Below are positions 9,657-18,694 of a stretch of DNA of 64,000 bases, piece after piece (position 1 is the first letter of the stretch; every line of letters starts with the position of its first letter). Source of the DNA: Nocardia mikamii NBRC 108933. GTDB lineage: Bacteria; Actinomycetota; Actinomycetes; Mycobacteriales; Mycobacteriaceae. Below the pieces are notes generated by a model. The model did no database searches. It saw only the letters and a list, made by a program, of their open reading frames with translations, and was not told where the DNA came from. A program made the position numbers and the translations under genes. The stretch covers positions 124,001-188,000 of the forward strand of contig NZ_BDCM01000002.1 in the NCBI RefSeq assembly GCF_001613505.1, written 5' to 3'.

Positions 9657-10691
9657 TCAGCGAATCTGGCTGGTGGACACCGAAAGTCCCGGGTCGGTCG
9701 CGACCGTCAACGGTGACGGTTCCGCGCCGCCCGCGATCACGTGAGCGCCCAGGGTGGCGATCATGACGCCGTTGTCGGTACACAAGCGCGGCTTCGGCAC
9801 CCGCAGAGTCAGACCGGCGGCCGCGCACCGCTCTTCGGCCATCGACCGGATCCGGGAGTTGGCGGTCGCGCCGCCCCCGAGCACGAGCGTGTCCACATCG
9901 ACATCCTGCGCCGCCCGCACGGCCTTCATGGTCAGCACATCGGCCACGGCCTCCTGAAACGAGGCCGCGATATCGGGGATCGGCAGTTCGGTCCCGTCGC
10001 GCTGGGCCGCCTCGACATAGCGGGCGACGGCGGTCTTGAGCCCGGAGAAGGAGAAGTCGTACCGCGGATCACGCGGCCCGGTCATCCCGCGCGGGAACGC
10101 GATCGCGGCCGGATCACCGTGGGCCGCGGCGGCATCCAGCGCCGGGCCACCAGGGAAGCCGAGATCCAGCAGCCGCGCCACCTTGTCGAACGCCTCGCCG
10201 GCGGCATCGTCGACGGTGCTGCCCATTTCGACGATCGGCTCGGCGAGATCGGTCACGTGCAGCAGATGGGTGTGCCCGCCGGAGACCAGCAGGGCCACGC
10301 ACGGCGGCATCGGACCGTGTTCGAGGGTGTCGACGGCGACATGCCCGCCGAGATGGTTCAAGGCGAACAGCGGGATATCCCAGGCCGCCGCATAGGCTTT
10401 CGCGGCCGCCACGCCCACCAGCAGCGCGCCGGCCAGGCCCGGCCCGATGGTGACGGCCAGCGCATCCGGCTTGGCGATCCCCGCCGTCGACAGGGCACGC
10501 CGCATGGCGGGCACGATGGCCTCGAGATGGGCGCGCGAGGCGATCTCGGGAACCACTCCACCGAACCGCGCGTGCTGGTCGACGCTGGAGGCCACCTCGT
10601 CGGCGAGGAGTTCGCAGGTGCCGTCCGGATGGCGGCGCACGATGCCGACACCGGTTTCGTCACAGGAACTTTCGACACCCAGGACGATCAT
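9657..10691 (-). CDS. tsaD: tRNA t6A37 threonylcarbamoyltransferase TsaD
   Basis: Transfers threonylcarbamoyl from TC-AMP to A37 of ANN-decoding tRNAs, working with TsaB and TsaE. The 344-residue chain has the family start [18 protein letters not shown], the metal-binding HLGGH motif in [22 protein letters not shown], and the C-terminal [14 protein letters not shown]. Length is normal. Its ATG overlaps the rimI stop in an ATGA, so it is the last gene of the tsaB-rimI-tsaD unit. Confidence 0.96.
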   Translation of the reverse strand: MIVLGVESSCDETGVGIVRRHPDGTCELLADEVASSVDQHARFGGVVPEIASRAHLEAIVPAMRRALSTAGIAKPDALAVTIGPGLAGALLVGVAAAKAYAAAWDIPLFALNHLGGHVAVDTLEHGPMPPCVALLVSGGHTHLLHVTDLAEPIVEMGSTVDDAAGEAFDKVARLLDLGFPGGPALDAAAAHGDPAAIAFPRGMTGPRDPRYDFSFSGLKTAVARYVEAAQRDGTELPIPDIAASFQEAVADVLTMKAVRAAQDVDVDTLVLGGGATANSRIRSMAEERCAAAGLTLRVPKPRLCTDNGVMIATLGAHVIAGGAEPSPLTVATDPGLSVSTSQIR

Positions 10692-11221
10692 GACAGGACC
10701 TCGGAGTCGTGGGCGCGCTCGGCGCCCGGGTGCGGGAATCCGGTCATCGCCGGGCGGCGCATGGTGAACGCGTCGGCGCCGCTCGGCTGGTAGTAGCTCT
10801 TACGCAGGCCGATGATGTGGAAGCCGTGCTTCTCGTAGAGCGCGATGGCCGGCGCATTGTCGGTCCGCACCTCGAGGAAGACCGGTCCACCGCGCCGACC
10901 GGCCTCGGCCAGCAACGCGCGCAACAGCACGGTCCCGATTCCCCCGCGGTGCACGTCCGGATCGACACCGATGGTGTGGATCTCGGCCTCGGGATGGTCG
11001 AGCGTGCCCAGCAGCGCGATGCCCGCGTACCCGAGCAGGCGCCCGGCATCGTCACGCGCCACCAGATAGCGATTGTGCGAGCCGGCCAGCTCCGAGCGGA
11101 AGGCCACGTCCGGCCAGGGGTCGTCCTCCGGGAACAGCAGCAGTTCCAGTTCGACGCAGCGCGCGATATCGGCCGGGCCCATCGGTTCGATATGGACCAC
11201 CGGCGAGGATTCGGTACTCAT
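10688..11221 (-). CDS. rimI: Ribosomal-protein-alanine N-acetyltransferase RimI
   Basis: GNAT-fold N-acetyltransferase of about 177 residues that in the family acetylates the N-terminus of ribosomal protein S18. Acetyl-CoA motif A is visible as [20 protein letters not shown], and the following [20 protein letters not shown] is the usual motif B with the catalytic-region Tyr. The ATG at 11221 lies inside the tsaB stop (ATGA), which settles the start. The C-terminal extension after [15 protein letters not shown] is short and polar. In actinobacteria rimI is nested between tsaB and tsaD. Confidence 0.92.
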   Translation of the reverse strand: MSTESSPVVHIEPMGPADIARCVELELLLFPEDDPWPDVAFRSELAGSHNRYLVARDDAGRLLGYAGIALLGTLDHPEAEIHTIGVDPDVHRGGIGTVLLRALLAEAGRRGGPVFLEVRTDNAPAIALYEKHGFHIIGLRKSYYQPSGADAFTMRRPAMTGFPHPGAERAHDSEVLS

Positions 11222-11907
11222 CGCACCGCCTGATAGCTGCGTTCGACCGCATCGGGCCGGCGCAGATACAGCGGTACCAGCGGCTCCGGGGTCGCGCGCG
11301 CGAGGATGTCGTGGGCCGCGCATCGCACCAGCCCCGCGGGCGACGGGGTCTCCACCGGCAACACCGGAAGATCGAAAAAGTCCACGTGCGAGGCCGATCC
11401 GGCGATCGCGGTCGCGTCCCCGGAATCGAGATCGACGGGTTTGCACACGCCCGGGCCGTCGACGCGCCCGCTGCGGCGATACCGCGCCCAGTACACCTCG
11501 CGACGGCGGGCGTCGGTCACCACGAGCAGTTCGGCGCCGGAACTCTCGTCCTGACCGCCCGGCACCTCGGCCCACGCCTCCGCGGCGATGGCGTCGAGAC
11601 TGCAGACGCCGTGCACCGGCAGGCCCAGGGCGTCGCCGAAGGCGGCGGCGGTCGCCATACCGACTCGCAGGCCGGTGAACGGGCCGGGGCCGATACCCAC
11701 CACGACCGCCCCGATATCGGTGCGTGTGCGGTCGGTCTCCTCGAGGCAGGCCAGGATCTGCGGGGTGAGCACCTCGTTGTGGGCGCGCGCGTCCACGGTC
11801 ACCCGGGAGGCGAGAGTGCGGACCTGCGGCTGTGTGGCGGCCTGCTCCAGTTCCACCAGTCCTGCTGTAACGGCAGGCGTCGCGGTGTCGACAGCAAGTA
11901 CAAGCAT
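11218..11907 (-). CDS. tsaB: t6A complex dimerisation protein TsaB
   Basis: Actin-fold paralogue and partner of TsaD in tRNA t6A37 formation. The N-terminus MLVLAVDTATPAVTAGL and the motif VGIGPGPFTGLRVGMA are diagnostic; the chain is 229 residues, normal for the family. Catalytic residues of TsaD are absent, as expected for TsaB. It starts the tsaB-rimI-tsaD unit, with a 259-base gap to tsaE upstream that may carry a second promoter. Confidence 0.94.
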   Translation of the reverse strand: MLVLAVDTATPAVTAGLVELEQAATQPQVRTLASRVTVDARAHNEVLTPQILACLEETDRTRTDIGAVVVGIGPGPFTGLRVGMATAAAFGDALGLPVHGVCSLDAIAAEAWAEVPGGQDESSGAELLVVTDARRREVYWARYRRSGRVDGPGVCKPVDLDSGDATAIAGSASHVDFFDLPVLPVETPSPAGLVRCAAHDILARATPEPLVPLYLRRPDAVERSYQAVR

Positions 11908-12166
11908 GATTGCCTCAACGATACCGGTTGGTCACCTCCCGTATGCCATCAGCGCCGTCGGCGTATCCGCATGTCGCAACCGCACCGCAAACCGCTGCGC
12001 GCGGGAGGTGCGCACGTCGCGACGAGGCGCCCGCGTGGGGGTCGTCAACGACCAAGTGCCGCAACGACTGCCGGGACGCCGATGCGGCGCCGCGCGGCCG
12101 GGCGGGCCGGATTGCGCGCTGCCGCGGATTCGCCCGATCGGCGTCGGTGGCGAGCATCACAACCGA

Positions 12167-12652
12167 TCAGTACTGTCCGACCCACTCCCAGGTGGCGGTG
12201 CGCGTCTCCGATTCCGCTTCCCGATGCAGCCGCACCCGCAGATGACGGTCCGCGAGATGTTCGACCACCCCGAGCCCCCATTCCACCACCACGACCGACT
12301 CGTGCAGATCGGCATCGAGATCCAGGGCGTCCAGCTCGTCGAGATCACCGCCCAGCCGGTAGGCGTCGACGTGCACCAGCGGTATCGACCCCGGCGCCGC
12401 GCCGGCGCGATGCTGCCGCGCGATGATGAAGGTCGGTGAGCTGACCCGTCCCTCGACCCCGAGCCCGGCCGCGATCCCCCGGGTCAGCGCGGTCTTCCCC
12501 GCGCCGAGTGGACCGTCGAGCACCACCAGATCCCCGGGCCGCAGCTCGGCCGCCAGCTCCCGGCCCAGCGCCTCGGTATCGGCGACCGTGGGCAGCTCCC
12601 GGCGCTCGGCCGCGCCCTGATCGTCCGGTGCGCTGTCGCGACGCTCAGCCAT
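12167..12652 (-). CDS. tsaE: t6A complex ATPase TsaE
   Basis: P-loop ATPase that powers the TsaBD complex. The Walker A GPLGAGKT is at about residues 46-53, followed by TRGIAAGLGVEGRVSSPTF and the HVDAYRL and VVVVEWG motifs typical of the family. A 20-residue polar N-terminus precedes the conserved core. The start overlaps the end of the upstream hydrolase gene by eight bases, so the alr-hydrolase-tsaE string is one transcript. Confidence 0.95.
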   Translation of the reverse strand: MAERRDSAPDDQGAAERRELPTVADTEALGRELAAELRPGDLVVLDGPLGAGKTALTRGIAAGLGVEGRVSSPTFIIARQHRAGAAPGSIPLVHVDAYRLGGDLDELDALDLDADLHESVVVVEWGLGVVEHLADRHLRVRLHREAESETRTATWEWVGQY

Positions 12653-13775
12653 TGCTCGCCTCCCGGCCCGCGCCGAATTCGACGGATGAGCCGCCGAAGA
12701 CGCCCGCGCGCAACAGCAATCGCTCCAGCGCGGCGTTGATCAACTCGGGATACTGCAGATGCACCATATGCGCGGCGTCGGTGACCCGGATCAGATCGGC
12801 GTCCGGGAGCCGGGCGGCGAGTTCACGCGAATTACGGAACGGGATGATCAGGTCGTGGTCGCCGCCGACGACCAGCGCCGGCTGCGGTGCGAGCACCGGC
12901 AGTGCCGCCGATTCGTCGTGAACCTGTAGTGCTTCGAGGAATTTCACGATGGTCTCGACCGGTGTCCGATCGATCATCGAGGTGGTGAATCGCGACAGTG
13001 TGGGACTGACGTCGCCGTGGAACGAACTGACATGCAGTACCGGGGTGATCAGCTGGCGTGCCGTGACCCGTCCCGCCTGCACCAGTGCCGGGGAGGTGTG
13101 GACGAGTACCCGGAACCCGTCGATCGCCGGACTGCGCAACAGCTGTGCCGCACCGGCGCGGGTCACTCCGGCCGCGGTGGTGGACAGCAGAGCGGAAGCC
13201 AGCACACGGCGCTCGAACAATCGGGGATTCCGGGCGGCCGCCGCGAGAATCGCCATCCCGCCCATCGAATGCCCCACGAGCACCAGCGGCCCGTCGGGGG
13301 CGCACTCGTCGATCACCCGCAGCAGGTCACGTCCCAGCTGCGCGACCGTGCAGCTCGCACTGCTCGGCGTGCCGGAGCTGCCGTGCCCGCGCAGATCGAA
13401 GAACACCATGCGAAGCTGCTCGCCCCACTGCCGCGCCAGATCGCGGCGCTGAAAGTGGAACGAGTGCATGCTGTTACAGAATCCGTGCACGAAAACGACC
13501 GTGGCGGAGGGATTCTCGGCGCCGACGACGCGGGCGGCCAGCGGCACGCCGTCGTCGGCCACCACGCGGCGCGCGGGGTCGCGGTCCAGCAGCGTGAAAT
13601 CCTCGTCGCGCAGATCGTCACCGCGGGCCGGCCAGGCGACGGCGGCGCCCATTCGCCGCAGGGCCTGCGCACCAGCCAGTGCGCCCAGCACGCTCGCGGA
13701 TGCCACCCCACCCCGCAGCAGTGTGGACCGTACCCGCCGCGCGTTCCGAAACCGATGTGCCCGTTCGGGTTCCAT
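12645..13775 (-). CDS. Alpha/beta-fold hydrolase, membrane-anchored, lipase-like
   Basis: Serine hydrolase of unknown substrate. The oxyanion segment VFVHGFCNSMHSFHFQ, nucleophile elbow GHSMGGMA, an acid in VVGGDHDLIIP and the histidine in AAHMVHLQYPE give a complete triad. A hydrophobic N-terminal segment (GGVASASVLGALAGAQAL) suggests a signal anchor. It lies between alr and tsaE as in other Mycobacteriales. Its ATG at 13775 lies within the alr stop; a GTG just upstream (13778) is an alternative. An envelope-lipid esterase role is plausible but not shown. Confidence 0.82.
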   Translation of the reverse strand: MEPERAHRFRNARRVRSTLLRGGVASASVLGALAGAQALRRMGAAVAWPARGDDLRDEDFTLLDRDPARRVVADDGVPLAARVVGAENPSATVVFVHGFCNSMHSFHFQRRDLARQWGEQLRMVFFDLRGHGSSGTPSSASCTVAQLGRDLLRVIDECAPDGPLVLVGHSMGGMAILAAAARNPRLFERRVLASALLSTTAAGVTRAGAAQLLRSPAIDGFRVLVHTSPALVQAGRVTARQLITPVLHVSSFHGDVSPTLSRFTTSMIDRTPVETIVKFLEALQVHDESAALPVLAPQPALVVGGDHDLIIPFRNSRELAARLPDADLIRVTDAAHMVHLQYPELINAALERLLLRAGVFGGSSVEFGAGREASNG

Positions 13776-14917
13776 CACACCACCCCTGCCTGTCCGGTAT
13801 AGCCTCGCACGACACGGCCACGGGGGGAACACACGATCTCGTAGTGGATGGTGTTCATCAGTTCCGCCCACCGCTGTGGGTGCGGATCGCCGGGAGCCCC
13901 GCCGAACAGCACCGCGTGGTCGCCCTCCTGCACTCCCTGCCGGTTCTCGCCGAGGTCCACGACCAGCTGATCCATACATACCCGGCCGATGTTCGGATAC
14001 TCCGCATCCCCGATCCGCAGTGCGATCCGGCCGCCCAGACCGCGCGGCACACCGTCGGCATAGCCCGCCGGGATGAGCGCCACCGTGGTGTCGTGCGGCG
14101 CGATCCACTCGTGGCCGTAGGACACGCCCTCCCCCTGCGCCACCCGCTTGACCAGGGCGACCCGGGCCCCGAAGGTCATGGCCGGACGCAGGCCGAAGTC
14201 GGAGATCTCCGGAATCGGACTGAGGCCGTAGACGGCGATACCGGGCCGCACCATGTCGAACGCCAGATCGGGCCGGGTGAGGGTGGCCGCGGAGTTGGCC
14301 AGGTGGACCACCTCGGGCTGCAGCCCGTAATCCTTGGCGACCGCGATGGCCTCGACGAATCTGTCCCGCTGCACATCGATGACCGGATGCTGCGGCTGAT
14401 CGGCGTGGGCGAGATGGGAGAACATCGCCCGCAGATGCACCACCTGCTCCGCGACCAGCTCCTGCAGCAGCGCCAGCACGTGCGGGTATTCCGTGGAGGA
14501 GACACCGTTGCGGTTCAGGCCGGTGTCGAGCTTCAGTGTGACGGTCGCAGTGGTTCCGCTCGCCCGCGCCGCGCGCTCGACCGCCCGCAGATGGGCGGTC
14601 GAGGACACGCCGATCTCGACGTCGGCGGCAATCGCGGCGGCATAGTCCGCGTCGGAGGTGTTGAGCCAGCTGAGGATGGGCGCGGTGATCCCGGCCGCGC
14701 GCAGCTCGAGCGCCTCGGGAATGGTGGTCACCCCGAGTTCGGCCGCGCCTGCGGCCAGTGCCGCCCGGCCGACCTGCACCGCGCCGTGGTTGTAGGCGTC
14801 GGCCTTCACCACCACCATCACCGCGGCATCGCCCGCGTGTTCGCGCAGTATCCGCACGTTGTGTGCGATGGCATCCAGATCGACGACGGTCTCCACCTGC
14901 GGATCAGCGCTACTCAC
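13775..14917 (-). CDS. alr: Alanine racemase
   Basis: PLP enzyme that makes D-alanine for peptidoglycan. The PLP lysine lies in VVVKADAYNHGAVQVG near residue 40, and the second catalytic base, Tyr, is in GEGVSYGHEWIA. KLDTGLNRNG and MVRPGIAVYG are further family signatures. The GTG at 14917 gives 380 residues, the usual length; an ATG further upstream (15010) would run into the MerR-type promoter of the divergent gene and is not preferred. It heads the alr-hydrolase-tsaE operon. Confidence 0.94.
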   Translation of the reverse strand: MSSADPQVETVVDLDAIAHNVRILREHAGDAAVMVVVKADAYNHGAVQVGRAALAAGAAELGVTTIPEALELRAAGITAPILSWLNTSDADYAAAIAADVEIGVSSTAHLRAVERAARASGTTATVTLKLDTGLNRNGVSSTEYPHVLALLQELVAEQVVHLRAMFSHLAHADQPQHPVIDVQRDRFVEAIAVAKDYGLQPEVVHLANSAATLTRPDLAFDMVRPGIAVYGLSPIPEISDFGLRPAMTFGARVALVKRVAQGEGVSYGHEWIAPHDTTVALIPAGYADGVPRGLGGRIALRIGDAEYPNIGRVCMDQLVVDLGENRQGVQEGDHAVLFGGAPGDPHPQRWAELMNTIHYEIVCSPRGRVVRGYTGQAGVV

Positions 14918-14995
14918 GGCTACCGATCCTGCCACGCGCCGCGCCGCGGCCACCCGGCGCGCCCGACCGGCTTCGGATCGGGTCGAGATCAACCC

Positions 14996-15026
14996 TTGCT
15001 TGGAGTGCACTCCAGCTCGTTAGCGT
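14996..15026 (+). promoter_or_regulatory. MerR-type promoter/operator of the SDR gene
   Basis: A -35-like TTGCTT (14996-15001) and a -10-like TAGCGT (15021-15026) are separated by 19 bases, longer than the usual 17. The spacer holds the perfect palindrome TGGAGTGCACTCCA (15001-15014). This is the layout of promoters twisted open by MerR-family activators. The downstream gene starts at 15079. No merR gene is in the window. Confidence 0.75.
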
Positions 15027-15078
15027 GGTTCACGCGGGCATACGCCGCCCGCCACCACCCATCCACCAGAGGGGTTTC

Positions 15079-15897
15079 ATGAGCAAGGTTTGGTTCATCA
15101 CCGGTGTCTCGCGCGGATTCGGTCGCGAATGGGCCCTCGCGGCCCTCGAACGCGGCGACCGGGTCGCCGGAACCGCGCGCAAGCCGGAGACGCTCGACGA
15201 CATCGTCGCCGCCTACCCCGACACCTTCCTGCCGCTGCGGCTGGACGTCACCGACCGCGCGGGCGATTTCGCGGCGGTCGCCGAGGCGGCTCAGCGGTTC
15301 GGCCGCCTGGACGTCGTGGTCAACAACGCCGGTTACGGCCATTTCGGCATGATCGAGGAACTCACCGAGGACGAGATCCGCGCGCAGCTCGAGACCAATG
15401 TCTTCGGGGCGCTGTGGGTCACCCAGGCGGCGCTGCCGATTCTGCGCGAGCAGGGCAGCGGGCACATCATCCAGGTATCGAGTATCGGCGGGATCAGCGC
15501 CTTCCCGAATCTCGGCGCCTATCACGCGTCGAAGTGGGCGCTCGAGGGGTTCTCGCAGTCGCTGGCGCAGGAGGTCGCCGGTTTCGGCATCCACGTCACC
15601 TTGATCGAGCCGGGCGGGTTCAGCACCGATTGGGCCGGACCGTCATCGGTACACAGTGCGGAGAACCCGGCATACGACGAGGTGCGAGCGGCGCGCAATC
15701 GCACCCGTTCGGCCCAGCAGGCCGGCGAGCCGACGGCAACGCGGTCGGCGATCCTGGCGGTGGTCGACGCCGACAAACCGCCGTTGCGCCTGTTCCTGGG
15801 TACCGCGCCGCTGCGGATCGCCACCGCCGACTACGAGTCGCGGCTTTCGACCTGGCGCGAATGGGAGTCGGTAACGCTGGCGGCGCAGGGGGATTGA
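15079..15897 (+). CDS. Short-chain dehydrogenase/reductase
   Basis: Classical SDR of 272 residues using NAD(P)H. The cofactor motif TGVSRGFG is at residues 8-15, NNAGYGHFG follows near residue 80, and the catalytic Ser (QVSSIG), Tyr and Lys (YHASK) are all present. The Arg after the glycine motif and the ARKPE segment suggest NADP(H). Substrate unknown; MerR-controlled SDRs of this kind are common in actinobacteria. The ATG follows an AGAGGGG site. Confidence 0.9.
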   Translation: MSKVWFITGVSRGFGREWALAALERGDRVAGTARKPETLDDIVAAYPDTFLPLRLDVTDRAGDFAAVAEAAQRFGRLDVVVNNAGYGHFGMIEELTEDEIRAQLETNVFGALWVTQAALPILREQGSGHIIQVSSIGGISAFPNLGAYHASKWALEGFSQSLAQEVAGFGIHVTLIEPGGFSTDWAGPSSVHSAENPAYDEVRAARNRTRSAQQAGEPTATRSAILAVVDADKPPLRLFLGTAPLRIATADYESRLSTWREWESVTLAAQGD

Positions 15898-16001
15898 TCC
15901 GGAACGAACCGTAGGGGACGCCGGCGGTACGAACCGGCGCTTCGCTCTCGGCACCCGGCCACCGAACCACCTCGGGGCGGAAAGTGCACGGCGCGAGCGG
16001 A

Positions 16002-17486
16002 TCAGCCGGTCGCCGGTCGGCTTTCGGCAAGACTGCGCAAGGTCCGCACCGCGGCTCGTAGGTGCTGCAGCAGCGGAGTAGCCGAAATGGGCGCTCCCGC
16101 ATCACCGTTCGCGTGAGCGGCGAGGTTGGCGGCGAGAGCATGGACGCGCGCGGCGGCCGCCGCCGCCCACGCCGGTTCCCGCCCCGCCGCCAGCAGGGCG
16201 CCGATGACGCCGGACAGGACGTCGCCGGCGCCTGCGGTGGCGGGCCAGGAACCGCCCGCCTCGTTGACGAGCGTCGGCTCGCCGGGGGTGGCGACCAGCG
16301 TGGACCGCCCCTTCAACAGGACCGTCACCTGCCATTTCTCGGCGAGTTCGCGTACCGCCGCCACTCGGTCGGGGCCGAGTTCACGGCCGGTCAGACGCGC
16401 GAATTCGCCTGCGTGCGGGGTCAATACGGTCGGTGCGCCGCGTCCGGAGACGAGCTCCGGCGTGGCGGCCAGCAGGGTCAATCCGTCGGCGTCGACCACC
16501 ACCGGCAGATCGGTGGCCAGGATGTCCGTCAGGCGTTCGCGCGCCGCGTCGCCGGTGCCCGACCCCGGCCCGAACACCCAGGACTGCACCCGGCCGGTAT
16601 CGGAAATACTCTCGGCCGCGATGACTTCCGGGAACTGCGCGAGCACTTGCGCGGCCGCGGTCCCGGCGTAACGCACCATGCCGGAGGTCGCGGCCACCGC
16701 GGCGCCGGTGCACAACACCGCGGCACCGGGATAGGTGTCGCTGCCGGCGTGGATTCCGGTCACACCCTGGGTGTACTTGTCGTCGTGCGGTCCGGGCACC
16801 GGCCAGTCGCGACCGATCGACACCGGCTCCAAGGCGGCCAGGGTCGGGGCGGGCAGCCGTAAACCGATGTCGATCAGCTCGATTCGCCCACACCAGGGCG
16901 CGGCCAGCGCGTGCACCGGTTTGTACGCACCGAAGGTCACCGTCACCGCGGCCCGGACCGCCGGGCCGTCCACCGCACCGGTATTCGGATCGACACCGCT
17001 CGGCAGATCGGCGGCGACGATCGGCGCCTCGACCGCCGCCACCAGTTCGGCGGCCCGCGGCCGCAGCGCACCCCGGCCGGAGATGCCGACGATCCCGTCG
17101 ACCACCAGGTCCGGCGCGCCGAGCAGTTCCGCGGCCGATCCGGTGTCGGCCTCGCGAATCCGCCCGCCCGCCCGGCGCAGTGCCGCGAGCCCTTCCGCAT
17201 GCGCGCGCTCGGGCGACAACAGCACCGCCGTCACCGCCACCCCGCGCCGGCGCAGCGTGGCGCCCGCCCAGAGCGCATCGCCACCGTTGTCCCCGGACCC
17301 GACGAGCAGAGTCACGGCCCGCCCGGCGACACCTCCGGTCCGTTCCCGCAGTTCGGCCGCAACCACATTCGCCAATCCGTACGCGGCGCGGCGCATCGGT
17401 ACCCCCGCGGCGACCCGCTCGAACAGTTCGGCTTCGGCCGTTCGCACCTCGTCGACGGTGAAGTATCCCCGCAGGGCCGGTGCCAT
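16002..17486 (-). CDS. nnrD: Bifunctional NAD(P)HX epimerase / ADP-dependent NAD(P)HX dehydratase
   Basis: Repairs hydrated NADH and NADPH. The N-terminal half is the YjeF_N epimerase (LLVGSGDNGGDALWAGATL and DGIVGISGRG, PSGVDPNTG), and the C-terminal half the ribokinase-like dehydratase (GPGSGTGD, LTPHAGEFARLTG, LKGRSTLV, and the GAGDVLSGVIGALLA loop). At 494 residues it is the full fused enzyme. Of two adjacent ATG codons, that at 17486 has better spacing from GGAGG. It matches Rv3433c by position. Confidence 0.92.
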   Translation of the reverse strand: MAPALRGYFTVDEVRTAEAELFERVAAGVPMRRAAYGLANVVAAELRERTGGVAGRAVTLLVGSGDNGGDALWAGATLRRRGVAVTAVLLSPERAHAEGLAALRRAGGRIREADTGSAAELLGAPDLVVDGIVGISGRGALRPRAAELVAAVEAPIVAADLPSGVDPNTGAVDGPAVRAAVTVTFGAYKPVHALAAPWCGRIELIDIGLRLPAPTLAALEPVSIGRDWPVPGPHDDKYTQGVTGIHAGSDTYPGAAVLCTGAAVAATSGMVRYAGTAAAQVLAQFPEVIAAESISDTGRVQSWVFGPGSGTGDAARERLTDILATDLPVVVDADGLTLLAATPELVSGRGAPTVLTPHAGEFARLTGRELGPDRVAAVRELAEKWQVTVLLKGRSTLVATPGEPTLVNEAGGSWPATAGAGDVLSGVIGALLAAGREPAWAAAAAARVHALAANLAAHANGDAGAPISATPLLQHLRAAVRTLRSLAESRPATG

Positions 17487-17649
17487 CATTCGCCTCCTCG
17501 TCGGGATCACGGTAGGAATCGCGCTCGAATCGGAACCTCCAGCAGAGTACGCCCGGAGAGCTCCGGTCTCCGGATGCCCGCGGTTGCCTCGCCGGCACCG
17601 CGCGCGGGTGCGGCGAACCGGACGCCACCGCCGGACTAGGCTCGTGGCC

Positions 17650-18081
17650 ATGGCCCACCGCACCGTACGCATCCGCGCAGCGCGTTTCCTCCCGACCGCC
17701 GGAGCGCTGGTGGCTGCCGTGCTGATCGCCGGATGTGGTTCGAACACAACGACATCCACACCGTCGACCACGACCGCGGCCACACCGTCGGGCACCGCGG
17801 CAGCCTCGCCGACCTCCGCCCGACCGGCCTCGGTCACCGTGCGCGCCGAGGATATGAAGTTCTCCCCCGACGCCGTGACCGTGCAGGCGGGCGACACCGT
17901 GACCTGGAAGTTCTCCGACAAGGTGCCGCATGCCGTACAGGGCATCGGCGATGCGGCGATGGGCATCAACAGCCCCATCTTCACCGGCGGCGAGTGGAGC
18001 CACACCTTCGCGATCCCCGGTGTCTACCGCTACCTGTGCCCGCTGCATCCCGAGATGCGCGGCACGGTCACCGTGCGGTAG
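17650..18081 (+). CDS. Cupredoxin-domain lipoprotein
   Basis: Small secreted copper protein. The signal peptide ends in the lipobox LIAGC (about residue 33), then a 30-residue Thr/Ser/Pro linker leads to a plastocyanin-like fold: EDMKFSPDAVTVQAGDTVTW, then ligands His in VPHAV and Cys, His and Met in YLCPLHPEM. All four type-1 copper ligands are present, so electron transfer or copper handling outside the membrane is expected. Its 3' end overlaps the converging marR gene by 14 bases. A GTG six bases upstream of the ATG is possible. Confidence 0.88.
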   Translation: MAHRTVRIRAARFLPTAGALVAAVLIAGCGSNTTTSTPSTTTAATPSGTAAASPTSARPASVTVRAEDMKFSPDAVTVQAGDTVTWKFSDKVPHAVQGIGDAAMGINSPIFTGGEWSHTFAIPGVYRYLCPLHPEMRGTVTVR

Positions 18082-18559
18082 TCGCTGCCCCGTCCCCTGC
18101 CCGCGCCTCGCGACGGTTCAACGCCTCCACAGCCGTGACCAGCGGGGCGAGTTCGGGATCGGCCGCGGCCTCGCCGAGCGCCCGCGACAGGGCGGCATCG
18201 TGGGTGGGCCGCGCCTGTTCGAGCAGTTCGAGACCCACGGGCGTGACGTCGGTGTAGATGCCCCGGCGGTCGTCCGGACACAGATAGCGCTGCAGGAGAC
18301 CGCGGTCCTCGAGCCGGGTCACCAGCCGCGTGGTCGCGCTCTGACTCAATGCCACCGAATCGGCGACCTGATTCATCCGCAGGTGGCCGCCGGGCCCGTC
18401 GTGCTGCCGGCTCAGCACGGTGAGCAGTGAATATTCGCGCACGCTGAGCTCGTGACCGGCCTGCAGGGCGCGTTCGATCCGCGCCTCGATCCGGTCGTGC
18501 AGCACGGAGAGCGCATACCAGCCATCCGCCAATCCGGTCAGCGCGGCTTCCGCGGTCAT
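18068..18559 (-). CDS. MarR-family transcriptional regulator
   Basis: Winged-helix regulator of 163 residues. The recognition region is MNQVADSVALSQSATTRLVT and the wing RYLCPDDRRGIYTDVTPVG. It is divergent from an MFS efflux gene 135 bases away, the classic MarR arrangement, so it probably represses that transporter and itself. The ATG at 18559 has an AGGAGG site; in-frame codons further upstream lack one and would run into the shared promoter. Confidence 0.9.
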   Translation of the reverse strand: MTAEAALTGLADGWYALSVLHDRIEARIERALQAGHELSVREYSLLTVLSRQHDGPGGHLRMNQVADSVALSQSATTRLVTRLEDRGLLQRYLCPDDRRGIYTDVTPVGLELLEQARPTHDAALSRALGEAAADPELAPLVTAVEALNRREARAGDGAATTAR

Positions 18560-18618
18560 CGGCCCTCCTCCTGTCGCCTTCGTCCCCAGGATAACGCGCT
18601 TCCTCAATAGCGGGCGCT

Positions 18619-18643
18619 TGCAATTAACGCGCGTATGCAATTA
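18619..18643. promoter_or_regulatory. Putative MarR operator between marR and MFS gene
   Basis: TGCAATTA occurs twice as a direct repeat, 18619-18626 and 18636-18643, in an AT-rich patch of the divergent promoter. MarR proteins usually bind AT-rich palindromes; each copy holds TTGCAATTA or ATGCAATTA, a half-palindrome. Function inferred from position. Confidence 0.45.
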
Positions 18644-18694
18644 TTGTCTACGCCTGTAACGCCCGTCTACAACTTTGTGTGGAGGCTTGTACCG

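Noticed and set aside
16381..18048. 555-codon minus-strand frame over nnrD
   Set aside because: Arg/Gly-rich product in the wrong frame of nnrD.
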